In this document: positions 54,785 to 63,460 of the stretch, in pieces
Layout of the letters: the number at the start of each line of letters is the position of its first letter
Numbering within the stretch: position 1 is the first letter of the stretch
Assembly: GCF_011299555.1 (NCBI RefSeq)
Contig: NZ_CP049857.1
Location: 1,116,001 to 1,180,000 of the forward strand
DNA length: 64,000 nucleotides
Reading direction: 5' to 3'
Origin: Dysgonomonas sp. HDW5A
Lineage (GTDB): Bacteria; Bacteroidota; Bacteroidia; Bacteroidales; Dysgonomonadaceae
Program-made: the position numbers and the translations under genes
The notes under the pieces: model-generated
What the model was told of the DNA's origin: nothing
The model's database searches: none
Seen by the model: the letters and a program-made list of their open reading frames with translations, nothing else

Positions 54785-56055
54785 AAATTTTCTAGATTGT
54801 ATTCTTTAATTTTCCGATATAATGTGCGTTCTGATATTTTAAGATCCTGAGCTGCGTATTTTCGCTTTCCACTATGTCGTTCCAAAGCTTTCTTGATCAT
54901 ATCTTTTTCTACATCCTGAAGTGATACTGCTTCCTCCTCATAATCATTCGAATCTATATCTTCGGCATCCTTTGATATTGGAAGCGATGAAACAGAAGGA
55001 GCATCATTGTATTTGACCGGAACCGTTATATTCGTATTACTATCTTTATCAATTACAGTAAATGCCGATGATGACGGAATTACAGAATCATTATTCAAAT
55101 GTGGTGCATCTTTACCCGAAATTAAATCGTGTACGACTTTTTTCAGCTCATTCATATCCTTTCTCATATCGAAAAGCACCTGATAAAGAATCTCCCTCTC
55201 GCTATTAAATAGCTTCTGATCGGTGGCACCGGCATTGATTGTTCCTATCGGAACTATACCAACCTCATTTGCGGGTAAATATAGTTTCAATATATCCGAA
55301 TTAATCTCTCTTACCTGCTCGATAATAGAAATCTGTTCTGTAATATTTTTCAATTGGCGGATGTTTCCCGGCCATCTGTAATTTTTGAGAACCTCTCGTG
55401 CATCATTAGTTAATGCAATAGAAGGCATTTGATATTTTTCGGCACATTCACTCGCAAATTTCCGAAATAATAATGGAATATCATCCTTGCGCTCGCGTAA
55501 TGCAGGTACACGGATAGGCACAGTATTTAGCCTGTAATACAAATCTTCGCGAAAGCGTCCGTTTGCAGTAGCAGTGACCATATCCAGATTGGTTGCAGCA
55601 ACTACTCTTACATCCGTTTTTTCGACTTTCGAAGAACCTACTTTCATATATTCCCCACTCTCTAAAACACGCAATAAACGAGCCTGCGTCGACAGAGGTA
55701 ACTCCCCTACTTCATCCAGAAAAAGTGTTCCGCCGTTGGCAACTTCAAAGTACCCTTTACGTTCTCCTGTAGCTCCAGTAAAAGATCCTTTCTCATGCCC
55801 GAAAAGCTCTGAATCGATAGTTCCCTCGGGAATCGACCCACAGTTAACAGCAATATAGGTACCATGCTTACGTCGGCTGAATTGGTGGATTATCTGAGGA
55901 AAGCTTTCTTTTCCGACTCCACTTTCACCTGTTACCAGCACAGACATATCTGTTGGAGCAACTTGTAAGGCTATATCAATAGCCCGGTTGAGATCGGGAC
56001 TATTTCCTATAATACCAAATCGTTGCTTTACCTGTTGTATATCGGGTTTTGCCAT
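54781..56055 (-). CDS. Sigma-54-dependent transcriptional activator without a sensor domain
   Basis: 424 residues. AAA+ core with Walker A GESGVGKE (43-50), sigma-54 loop GSFTGA (90-95, Ser replacing Ala of GAFTGA), Walker B LFLDE (111-115). The C-terminus has a Fis-type HTH (GKRKYAAQDLKISERTLYRKIKEYN). The AAA+ domain begins at residue ~12, so there is no receiver or sensing domain. It is the first gene before lptE with ATG overlap, an unusual fusion of regulator and LPS export. A leader hairpin precedes it. Confidence 0.92.
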   Translation of the reverse strand: MAKPDIQQVKQRFGIIGNSPDLNRAIDIALQVAPTDMSVLVTGESGVGKESFPQIIHQFSRRKHGTYIAVNCGSIPEGTIDSELFGHEKGSFTGATGERKGYFEVANGGTLFLDEVGELPLSTQARLLRVLESGEYMKVGSSKVEKTDVRVVAATNLDMVTATANGRFREDLYYRLNTVPIRVPALRERKDDIPLLFRKFASECAEKYQMPSIALTNDAREVLKNYRWPGNIRQLKNITEQISIIEQVREINSDILKLYLPANEVGIVPIGTINAGATDQKLFNSEREILYQVLFDMRKDMNELKKVVHDLISGKDAPHLNNDSVIPSSSAFTVIDKDSNTNITVPVKYNDAPSVSSLPISKDAEDIDSNDYEEEAVSLQDVEKDMIKKALERHSGKRKYAAQDLKISERTLYRKIKEYNLENL

Positions 56056-56071
56056 ATTTTCGTATAATTTG

Positions 56072-56084
56072 AGGTCTCAGACCT
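56072..56084 (-). promoter_or_regulatory. Leader stem-loop of the sigma-54 regulator gene
   Basis: AGGTCT-C-AGACCT, 16 nt before the start. It lies in a 22-nt block identical to the block before susD. Confidence 0.6.
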
Positions 56085-56135
56085 TTTTAGTACTTTGGTT
56101 AGTATAACAGAAACAGATCGTTAGACTGTCGAAAT

Positions 56136-56159
56136 ATCATTAAATACTATCAATTACTT
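56136..56159. repeat. Block-2-like dispersed motif
   Basis: ATCATTAAATACTATCAATT...; similar to the second block of the two-block repeat (37109 and 52034), without block 1. A further copy is at 60352-60375. These are about 80-110 nt before the sigma-54 regulator and nrnA starts. Confidence 0.5.
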
Positions 56160-56250
56160 CATTAGCCAGCTATACTGACAAATTTACATATTTAATTCGA
56201 TCTCGTACAAACGAACCATTAAAAAGAATTTGATGTTCGTGTCATAAAAC

Positions 56251-57087
56251 TTATTCACCCTCCTTAGCCAGAGCATAAGTTTTATCTTTCAAGAAATTCC
56301 CGAGTTCTTCTAAGTCGGTATGCTTTGCAATCTCATCCGGCATAATCGGTTCCCCGAAAACAACACGAATTGTTTTTCCTTTTTTATTATATACTTCATG
56401 TCCTAAACGAAGACTTCTCAATCGCCAGTCAACTAAGTCTAGAAAATTGAAAAACCATGAGTTCTTTCCACTAAAGTACATGGGTATAACTGGTACTTTT
56501 GAGCCTTTTATTAATTTTATAACCGAAGGCTGCCATTCTCTATCGCGAACGATCATTTTCCCTTTCCGTATCTTGGTTTTAGATACTGCTCCGGCGGGGA
56601 AGAAACCTAGCGGATGACCTTCTTTCAGGTGGGTAATACATTGTTTTACACCATCAAGGCTCGATTTACTTGCCAGCTTTCCACTCTGGTAGGGATTAAC
56701 GGCAATAAAGTGCATCGACATAGTATCTATCATTCCCAAGATGAAATTAACCATCATTTTATAATCGGGGCGAATAGAACCTACCACGTCAATAGCTGTA
56801 ATACCATCAATATGACCGTATGCGTGATTAGATACAGTTATAAAAGCCTGATTGTCGAATTGCTTCAAAACCTCAGAGTTTTCAACTACAATATTCACAC
56901 CTACATCTTTTAGGAGATGGTTGCAAAACTCAACCCCTTCATATTGCTTGGATGTATCATAGACCCGATTGACCTTATTTAAGCCCGTCAAACTCATTAC
57001 GAGCTTGATAAGGGTATTGCCAAAACGCCCTCTGAATATAGGATGCATGCTCCGAATTTCGTCTGCACTTATTAGTTTCTCTTTCAT
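56251..57087 (-). CDS. PlsC-like acyltransferase
   Basis: 278 residues. The acyltransferase core shows SNHAYGHIDGIT (a H-x5-D variant of the H-x4-D catalytic motif) and FFPAGAVSK (FPEG-like motif), then VIPMYFSGKNSW. Relatives in Bacteroidetes make glycine or ornithine lipids or phosphatidic acid. It lacks a membrane signal at the start and probably sits on the inner membrane. A leader hairpin lies 17 nt upstream. Which acyl acceptor is used is not determined. Confidence 0.82.
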   Translation of the reverse strand: MKEKLISADEIRSMHPIFRGRFGNTLIKLVMSLTGLNKVNRVYDTSKQYEGVEFCNHLLKDVGVNIVVENSEVLKQFDNQAFITVSNHAYGHIDGITAIDVVGSIRPDYKMMVNFILGMIDTMSMHFIAVNPYQSGKLASKSSLDGVKQCITHLKEGHPLGFFPAGAVSKTKIRKGKMIVRDREWQPSVIKLIKGSKVPVIPMYFSGKNSWFFNFLDLVDWRLRSLRLGHEVYNKKGKTIRVVFGEPIMPDEIAKHTDLEELGNFLKDKTYALAKEGE

Positions 57088-57104
57088 CTGATCTTATTTA
57101 GCCT

Positions 57105-57119
57105 AAGGTCCACGACCTT
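57105..57119 (-). promoter_or_regulatory. Leader stem-loop of the acyltransferase gene
   Basis: AAGGTC-CAC-GACCTT hairpin, 17 nt before the start. Stem sequence differs from the others but position is the same. Confidence 0.55.
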
Positions 57120-57227
57120 GTATTACTGTGGCAAATATAAATATAAATCCTGTTCCTTTCAGACAGAAAAATCGACCTGCATCATTTTGTAATGACACAA
57201 GCCGATTCTATTTCGTTTTTTAAAATT

Positions 57228-58613
57228 CTATTTCGCCAGTGATTTTATAATTTCAATAATCTCAGCCCCTGCGATTTCGGCATCTTCCATAGTAGAAGCT
57301 TCCGAATAGATACGGATAATAGGTTCTGTATTTGATTTTCGCAAATGTACCCATTTGTCCGGAAAGTCTATTTTCACCCCATCGATATCGGTTACATCAT
57401 ACGATGAGAATTTTTCTTTAACCGCTTTCAATATAGCATCTACATCTATCTCAGGAGTTAACTCGATCTTTTGTTTTGCAATATAGTATTCCGGATAAGT
57501 TGCTCGCAACTCACTTACAGTTTTCTTTTCGTGTGCCAAATGTGACAGGAACAATGCAATACCTACCAAAGAGTCACGTCCGTAGTGGCTGGCAGGATAT
57601 ATTATTCCTCCATTGCCTTCGCCTCCAATTACAGCATGGGTTGCTTTCATTTTTGCAGTCACGTTTACCTCTCCTACTGCAGCGGCATTGTACTGCATAC
57701 CGTAACGATTGGTTACATCACGCAATGCACGACTCGAACTTAAATTCGAAACGGTATTACCGGGAGTGTGTTTCAACACATAATCGGCTACAGCTACCAA
57801 TGTATATTCTTCTCCAAACATCTCACCCTTTTCGTCTACGAGCGCTAAACGGTCAACATCGGGATCTACCACGATACCAACATCCGCTTTTCCTGACTTC
57901 ATCAAATCTGAAATTTCAGTCAGATTTTCGGCTAAAGGCTCGGGGTTATGAGCAAAATTGCCTGTAGGCTCACAGTTAAGTTCTATTATATGATTTACAC
58001 CTAAGGCCTTAAGCAACTTAGGCACAACAATTCCTCCTACTGAGTTTACACAATCTATTGCCACTTTAAAATTGGCAGCTTTAATAGCGGCAACATCAAC
58101 CAACTTAAGGTCGAGTACTGCTTTGATATGTGCATCTGAATAATCTTTATTGGTTACTTTTCCGAGATTATCAACATCTGCGAAAATAAATTCTTCAGCC
58201 TCTGCTATTCGAAGTACTTCAGCTCCTTCTTCTGCATTCAAAAACTCTCCGTCTTGGTTAAGCAATTTCAAAGCATTCCATTGACGAGGGTTATGACTTG
58301 CAGTAAGAATGATTCCGCCACAAGCACCTTCCATTGCAGTAGCCAATTCGGTTGTCGGAGTTGTCGCCAACCCTATATTTACAACGTCAAAACCTATTCC
58401 CATAAGAGCTCCAACTACAACTTGTTCCATCATAGCTCCGGAAATGCGGGCATCACGTCCAACAACTATTTTATTACTTTTAGATGTTGTATTTTTCTTA
58501 ATGAAAGTGGCATAAGCCGATACAAATTTAACAGCATCAAGTGGATTCAGTCCTTCGCCCGCAAGTCCACCGATAGTACCTCTGATACCTGAGATTGATT
58601 TTATTAATGCCAT
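57228..58613 (-). CDS. glmM: Phosphoglucosamine mutase/phosphohexomutase family
   Basis: 461 residues. Active-site phosphoserine loop ILTASHNPRQWN, metal-binding loop DPDVDRLAL, sugar loop GGEGNGGIIYP, and C-terminal phosphate site RKSNTEPIIRIYSEA. Domain order is complete. The likely reaction is GlcN-6-P to GlcN-1-P for cell wall and LPS precursors. The family is shared with phosphomannomutase; the GEGNGG loop fits GlmM. Confidence 0.92.
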   Translation of the reverse strand: MALIKSISGIRGTIGGLAGEGLNPLDAVKFVSAYATFIKKNTTSKSNKIVVGRDARISGAMMEQVVVGALMGIGFDVVNIGLATTPTTELATAMEGACGGIILTASHNPRQWNALKLLNQDGEFLNAEEGAEVLRIAEAEEFIFADVDNLGKVTNKDYSDAHIKAVLDLKLVDVAAIKAANFKVAIDCVNSVGGIVVPKLLKALGVNHIIELNCEPTGNFAHNPEPLAENLTEISDLMKSGKADVGIVVDPDVDRLALVDEKGEMFGEEYTLVAVADYVLKHTPGNTVSNLSSSRALRDVTNRYGMQYNAAAVGEVNVTAKMKATHAVIGGEGNGGIIYPASHYGRDSLVGIALFLSHLAHEKKTVSELRATYPEYYIAKQKIELTPEIDVDAILKAVKEKFSSYDVTDIDGVKIDFPDKWVHLRKSNTEPIIRIYSEASTMEDAEIAGAEIIEIIKSLAK

Positions 58614-58636
58614 AGCAATAAATACTTTATAGATTA

Positions 58637-59215
58637 TTAGTTAATAATTCGTGTATAATGTAATTCGGGGTAATACGCAGGTGTAAATGTATTCAATTGG
58701 TAATTAGAGCCACTTGCAAAAGGTACTATCAAACTGACTCTTGCATTTTCTCCCACATACTGCAAAGGAGCAGTTATACCTGTAGACAGTGAAAAATAAT
58801 CAAGAGTTGCGTCATTAGAGTTACTATAAGTAGCAACAATACCATATGTAAATGAAATTGGCTGAGAAGAATTAGCATCCAAATTACCACGAAGTGTATC
58901 TGAGGGCAAAAAAATGGTATTCGCAAGTCGGACATTCACTTCCGAGCGTTTCGAAACACTGGCTCTCTTTCCATTACCTGAATCAATTACATTTATATAA
59001 ACACCTGTTAATGGATCTCTAAAGTATTCATTTTCTTTAAAAACGCCACTGGCAGGATATTGATTCAAAACAACAATATTATGTTCATTGATAAAACGGC
59101 TAATATTTTTACGCTCATTCTTCAATTTATCTGCATATGTTTCACTACTGCTACATGCAGCAAAGACAACGCATAAAACGATAATAAAACAAATCAGTCC
59201 TAATACTTTTCTCAT
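58637..59215 (-). CDS. DUF4827 lipoprotein
   Basis: 192 residues. Lipoprotein signal ending FAAC followed by SSSETYADKLKNERKNISRFI. DUF4827 domain of the FKBP-like type (VYINVIDSG, then GIVATYSNSN). Conserved in Bacteroidales beside NrnA; likely an envelope-associated peptidyl-prolyl-type or chaperone protein, not proven. It overlaps nrnA by 4 nt. Confidence 0.85.
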   Translation of the reverse strand: MRKVLGLICFIIVLCVVFAACSSSETYADKLKNERKNISRFINEHNIVVLNQYPASGVFKENEYFRDPLTGVYINVIDSGNGKRASVSKRSEVNVRLANTIFLPSDTLRGNLDANSSQPISFTYGIVATYSNSNDATLDYFSLSTGITAPLQYVGENARVSLIVPFASGSNYQLNTFTPAYYPELHYTRIIN

Positions 59216-60264
59216 TTTTTCTCTAGATTATTTTTATTATTTATCAATAAATCGGCATATTCTGGAAGAGTATTTTCAAAAAGTGCCATTGCCTCCACTA
59301 ATGAACCATAGAATTCACCACCCGAAGCATTCAGATGACCTCCTCCATTGAAACATTGTGCAGAAAATGTATTACAGGGAAAATCGCCTTGCGAACGAAG
59401 TGATATTTTTATCATACCATCGTCTTCTCTCATAAATACGGCAAAGGTTACGCCTCTTATATTCAGAGGTAAATTAGCAAAGCCTTCGGTATCTCCTTTC
59501 TGCGAGTTGAATCTCTTCTGATCGTCATTATCCAACCAGATCAAACCGGCTCCGTACTCTTCATATATTTTCATACGCTCCGACAGCATGTGACCCATCA
59601 TACGATATCGGTCAGCCGTATAACTATGGTATACTTTAGAGTATATATAATCTTTGTCTATGCCTTTATTTAAAAGCTGAGCAATGATATAATATATTTG
59701 CGAATCGTTTGAGTTATATGTAAATGCACCTGTATCGGTCATCATTCCCATATAGATGGCCTCTGCCGAGTCTTTACTCATCATTTCAAAATCTCCCATG
59801 CGGCAGATCAATCTGAAAACAAGTTCGCTCGTAGACGATATTTCGGGATGAGAAATACAAACATCACTAAAATCCGATGGGTATGGGTGATGATCAATCA
59901 ACACCTTTTTCGCTTTAGATTCTTCAACCGCCAGTCCGACATTCTTAATGCGGCTCAAGACATTAAAGTCTAAACAGAAAATAAGATCAGTTTCACTGAT
60001 TAGCTTTTCTGCAAAGTCGGGATATTTCTCATAAATAAGAATATCTTTCGAACCCTTTAACCATTTTAGAAAATACGGAAACTCATTAGGTACGATTATA
60101 GTAGCATCCAGACCCTGATCGATCAGATAATGATATAATCCTAAAGAAGAACCAATAGCATCGCCGTCGGGAGAAACATGAGTCACAATAACAGCTTTGT
60201 CCGCTTTATCAATTAGGTCAGCTACTTTAGTTATCTTATCCTGATCTATTATTTTTGTAAACAT
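59212..60264 (-). CDS. nrnA: DHH-type oligoribonuclease/pAp phosphatase
   Basis: 350 residues. DHH motifs HVSPDGDAIGSS and LIDHHPYPSDF, then ICRMGDFEM..., MGMMTDTGAF; the C-terminal DHHA1 domain ends NGGGHLNASGGEF. It degrades short RNA oligonucleotides and 3'-phosphoadenosine-5'-phosphate in the cytosol. Forms an operon with the DUF4827 gene. A hairpin lies 22 nt before its start. Confidence 0.93.
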   Translation of the reverse strand: MFTKIIDQDKITKVADLIDKADKAVIVTHVSPDGDAIGSSLGLYHYLIDQGLDATIIVPNEFPYFLKWLKGSKDILIYEKYPDFAEKLISETDLIFCLDFNVLSRIKNVGLAVEESKAKKVLIDHHPYPSDFSDVCISHPEISSTSELVFRLICRMGDFEMMSKDSAEAIYMGMMTDTGAFTYNSNDSQIYYIIAQLLNKGIDKDYIYSKVYHSYTADRYRMMGHMLSERMKIYEEYGAGLIWLDNDDQKRFNSQKGDTEGFANLPLNIRGVTFAVFMREDDGMIKISLRSQGDFPCNTFSAQCFNGGGHLNASGGEFYGSLVEAMALFENTLPEYADLLINNKNNLEKK

Positions 60265-60286
60265 TCTAAGTAAAATAAATATATTA

Positions 60287-60299
60287 AGCTCTGTGAGCT
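60287..60299 (-). promoter_or_regulatory. Leader stem-loop of nrnA
   Basis: AGCTC-TGT-GAGCT hairpin 22 nt before the start, next to an A-run on its 5' side in the message. Confidence 0.5.
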
Positions 60300-60471
60300 A
60301 TTTTTTGCCGGGGTAAACAAAAGTCGAAAAGAGTGTTATCCATAGAAAACAATCATTAAATACTTTCAGTTACTTTAAATAGACAATTGTAACAAACAGT
60401 GTTTACTACAATCATTTAATAGCAAATCGGTCATATGACCTTAGTTAAAATACAATCGTACAAAAATACTA

Positions 60472-60544
60472 AAAAAATATCCGTAAAACCCCATTACCTC
60501 AACATCGTAATAGAGAATTCGCAATTTTTCACATTCTAAGACAA
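60472..60544. repeat. Decayed duplicate of the comEC 3' end
   Basis: Aligns with 61487-61560 (the last codons of comEC) at about 64 of 74 positions with one 1-nt gap by hand count. Translated on the minus strand it reads CEKLRILYYDVE before a frame change and no longer contains a gene. Confidence 0.75.
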
Positions 60545-60623
60545 TTGCATCTACTTAAATTATTTATAGCCAGATACTACTTTATTCTAAGGAAATCAAT
60601 CATTTTTTAATCTTGCAATAATA

Positions 60624-60654
60624 TTGATACTTTGGCTTTTTTATTATATGTTTG
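60624..60654 (+). promoter_or_regulatory. Promoter of the crystallin-like gene
   Basis: TATGTTTG (60647-60654; consensus TAnnTTTG) with TTG 20 nt upstream (60624-60626). The gene starts 39 nt later. Confidence 0.6.
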
Positions 60655-60693
60655 TAGTTCATTGTATTTTTAACAAACTATTAACAAACTATT

Positions 60694-61422
60694 ATGAAGA
60701 AAAAAAAACTACTATTTTTTTATGTATTAAGTCTGCTATTTACAGTTTCATGTTCAAATGAAGATCTAGATTTAGGGAAAAATGAGTCAAAGGATATTGA
60801 TAAGAACGGATCAATTGAGTTTATCTATAAAGGTAAATTATATTCTTCAACATACTTTTCAACCCAAGACTCTCTAATTATCCTAAATGACAAGATTGCG
60901 AATGAAGTGTATCGCAACTTAGGATTAAATCCAGCCTTAGCAGTTGTTATTAATGAGGATGGGGTTCTAACTTATTATGACAGTTATGATGAAATCCCCT
61001 CTTATACCTCAACACAAACTAATCTAAGAAGCACTTATGTTCCAACTTCTTTTACTGTAGATCTTTTTGAAGACTCAAGTTATAATGGAAAAAGAATAAG
61101 CTTTACGATTGACAAAAATAATACAAAAGTTTATATTCCTTCCCTAAGAGCATATGGTATGAATGATAAAATATCATCATTAAAATATAGACTTGCTCGC
61201 ACTTACTCGACAGAACCACCTAGATATCCATTCCCCTTCAACATTCAATTTACCTTGTTTGAGCACGATAACTATGAAGGTAAATCTATCACTTTTGCAT
61301 CTACAAAATTATACACAAGTGACACAGATCGTGAGGATACAGTTAGACGCCTTAAAGAAGTCTCTTTTGGTTCTGGCAAAAACTGGAATGATGTGGCTAG
61401 TTCGGTAATAATTGGACAATAA
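60694..61422 (+). CDS. Beta-gamma crystallin-like lipoprotein
   Basis: 242 residues. Lipoprotein signal with Cys20 (LFTVSC-SNED). Two beta-gamma crystallin motifs fill the second half: residues ~120-166 (LFEDSSYNGKRISF ... NDKISSLK) and ~184-242 (LFEHDNYEGKSITF ... NDVASSV). Both retain the Ca2+-binding [ND][ND]xx[ST]S loop. Probably a surface Ca2+-binding stability domain. The 100 residues before them are a beta-rich linker (VINEDGVLTYYDSYDEI). It is placed between a partial copy of comEC's end and comEC itself. Confidence 0.85.
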   Translation: MKKKKLLFFYVLSLLFTVSCSNEDLDLGKNESKDIDKNGSIEFIYKGKLYSSTYFSTQDSLIILNDKIANEVYRNLGLNPALAVVINEDGVLTYYDSYDEIPSYTSTQTNLRSTYVPTSFTVDLFEDSSYNGKRISFTIDKNNTKVYIPSLRAYGMNDKISSLKYRLARTYSTEPPRYPFPFNIQFTLFEHDNYEGKSITFASTKLYTSDTDREDTVRRLKEVSFGSGKNWNDVASSVIIGQ

Positions 61423-61436
61423 AATACATATTATAT

Positions 61437-61477
61437 TATAAATAAAGCCAAGCAGTAAATGTTTGGCTTTATTTATA
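61437..61477. terminator. Terminator between the crystallin-like gene and comEC
   Basis: A 15-bp perfect stem (TATAAATAAAGCCAA with its complement). Its right arm overlaps the comEC stop codon at 61469-61471. Confidence 0.85.
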
Positions 61478-63439
61478 ATTCTCATTAAAAAATATCCGTA
61501 AAACTCCATTATCCGATACATCGTAATAAGGAATTCGTAATTTTTCACATTCTAACACAAATCTTTGGAGAGTTTTCTTTGACAAAGAACCGTCAAGAAT
61601 AACTTTATCTATTTCAAACACCTGATTAAGAGAATATAATGACAATGAATTATTCTCAACTAAATGAAGATAATCAACTTTCATTTTTTGATTAGGAGAT
61701 CTCCCTTTCCATGTATCGTTTGTTACTATCAGGTATTTTGATCCCTTTAACCAGATAAGCGTATTGTTTTTCACTTCGGTTATTTCCTCCTTATGATATC
61801 CTATTTGATATATAACTTGTGTTGACTCCGGTCTGTTATAAACCACCAATGTATCTTTATTTTTGATAATCGTACGGAAATTCACACCTATAAAAACAAA
61901 AATACAGACCAATGATACAATCAGAACCTTGGGCTTCTTTTTTAAAAGAAAGGACATAAGTGATATAATAATTAACCATAGCAGAACCAAACCTACCGTA
62001 GACGGTTTTAGATTCTGTAGCGAAGCGTATGGTAAATTCTCGAAAAATGAAGAAGTGGAAGTTGCTGCTTTTACCAATATTTTAAATAAGCCAATCGGCA
62101 AATACTGAAGATATGTAGCAACGGCAGGTAGAAAAACTCCTACCCCCTGTAAGAAAACGATAACAATTGCATCGTACAGAGCCAATGTTATCAGTGGAAT
62201 AATAATCAAATTAGTTATGAAAAAATAAACAGGAAACGTACCGAAGTAATATAAGCACAGCGGAAATATACCTATCTGCACGGATAAGGATACATTGAAT
62301 ATATCACGGAAATATCTTACATACCTATTTTTTACAGGCATTGCATCCGACAAAACAGGCATAAGAAGGAGCATAGATAATACGGCAAGAAAACTCAACT
62401 GGAAACCCATATCAAACAACCACAGAGGATTCCAGACAAGCATAAGAAAAGCCGTCATAAATAAAGTATTATAAGAATAGCTCTTGCTTCCGAACAATGC
62501 AGCAACACAGAGGGCAGTAAGCATAAGACAAGCCCGAAGTGCCGAAGGCGGAAAACCGATGACAAACACATAGATCCAGAGTAAAAGAATAATAATGATT
62601 TGCTTTATCCAATTGTATTTTGAGTGACGGTGTACAAAACTCAACAAAGAAGAAATAACTACAAAAATAATTCCCACGTGCATTCCACTGACTGCCAGAA
62701 TATGTGCGACACCCGTAGTCCTAAAAGACTCTACAGTCTCATCAGACAAGGCATCTGTATATCCTAATGTGAGAGCCGAAAGCATACCATATTCTTCCGT
62801 AGTCAGACCTAACGATTTATATAATTGAAGTATATATTGCCTACTTTGTGCTGCCTTAATAAATAAATCGGAATTGGACACTTGTTCTTTCTGCCACCTG
62901 TCTGATCTGACGAATGTCATCCCCGAATAGCCTTTATTATACATATAACGGGCGTAGTCAAATTCATCGGGATTACCTCTATTTTTGAAAGCTTGTATTT
63001 GAGAAAAGAAAGTAAAGGTATCTCCCTCTTTTAAATCTTCTAAATTATCCTCTTTCGAAAAATAACAAACAATCTGCTTATTGAAATCTTTTAGTTTAAC
63101 CTTGTAAGTATACGAGCTTGGTTTTTCCTGAGGTATATCGACAACAGTGGCTGTATAGGTTTCACTGACATCAGGAAATGTAAAGGCTGACATTTGCTGC
63201 CTGAGCATAGTCGAAACAATTCCTACACCTAACAACATAAAACAAACGCCATACCCAAATCGGAATTGGTGACCTAATATTTTAGACTTTGGAACAAAAT
63301 ACGAAAAGAGTATAATACCGAGTCCTAAGACAATCGGAATTATACTCCATTTTCCTATATGGTAATAATATTGAATTACAATACCTAAAAGAAGAGGTAA
63401 CAACAGTCTAAAAAACGGAGCTTTCGTAATTTTCTCCAT
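61469..63439 (-). CDS. comEC: ComEC/Rec2-family competence channel protein
   Basis: 656 residues with an N-terminal membrane part and DUF4131-type domain (residues ~30-200), then the Competence domain with the hallmark SGMHVGIIFVVISSLL, PSALRACLMLTALCVAAL and WLFDMGFQLSFLAVLS. The C-terminal ~130 residues form a beta-rich soluble region but lack the HxHxDH metallo-beta-lactamase motif found in Firmicute ComEC. Possibly a DNA-uptake channel. The 3' end is duplicated at 60472. It is 21 nt downstream of rpe on the same strand. Confidence 0.92.
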   Translation of the reverse strand: MEKITKAPFFRLLLPLLLGIVIQYYYHIGKWSIIPIVLGLGIILFSYFVPKSKILGHQFRFGYGVCFMLLGVGIVSTMLRQQMSAFTFPDVSETYTATVVDIPQEKPSSYTYKVKLKDFNKQIVCYFSKEDNLEDLKEGDTFTFFSQIQAFKNRGNPDEFDYARYMYNKGYSGMTFVRSDRWQKEQVSNSDLFIKAAQSRQYILQLYKSLGLTTEEYGMLSALTLGYTDALSDETVESFRTTGVAHILAVSGMHVGIIFVVISSLLSFVHRHSKYNWIKQIIIILLLWIYVFVIGFPPSALRACLMLTALCVAALFGSKSYSYNTLFMTAFLMLVWNPLWLFDMGFQLSFLAVLSMLLLMPVLSDAMPVKNRYVRYFRDIFNVSLSVQIGIFPLCLYYFGTFPVYFFITNLIIIPLITLALYDAIVIVFLQGVGVFLPAVATYLQYLPIGLFKILVKAATSTSSFFENLPYASLQNLKPSTVGLVLLWLIIISLMSFLLKKKPKVLIVSLVCIFVFIGVNFRTIIKNKDTLVVYNRPESTQVIYQIGYHKEEITEVKNNTLIWLKGSKYLIVTNDTWKGRSPNQKMKVDYLHLVENNSLSLYSLNQVFEIDKVILDGSLSKKTLQRFVLECEKLRIPYYDVSDNGVLRIFFNENYK

Positions 63440-63460
63440 ACCTCAACTTATTGATGCACC

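Larger units (their letters stand above)
60265..60693. other. Intergenic with hairpin, dispersed motif, and comEC-tail duplicate
   Basis: 429 nt between divergent nrnA and the crystallin-like gene. It holds a leader hairpin (60287-60299), a block-2-like motif (60352-60375), the duplicate of the comEC 3' end (60472-60544) and a promoter for the next gene. No gene. Confidence 0.7.
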
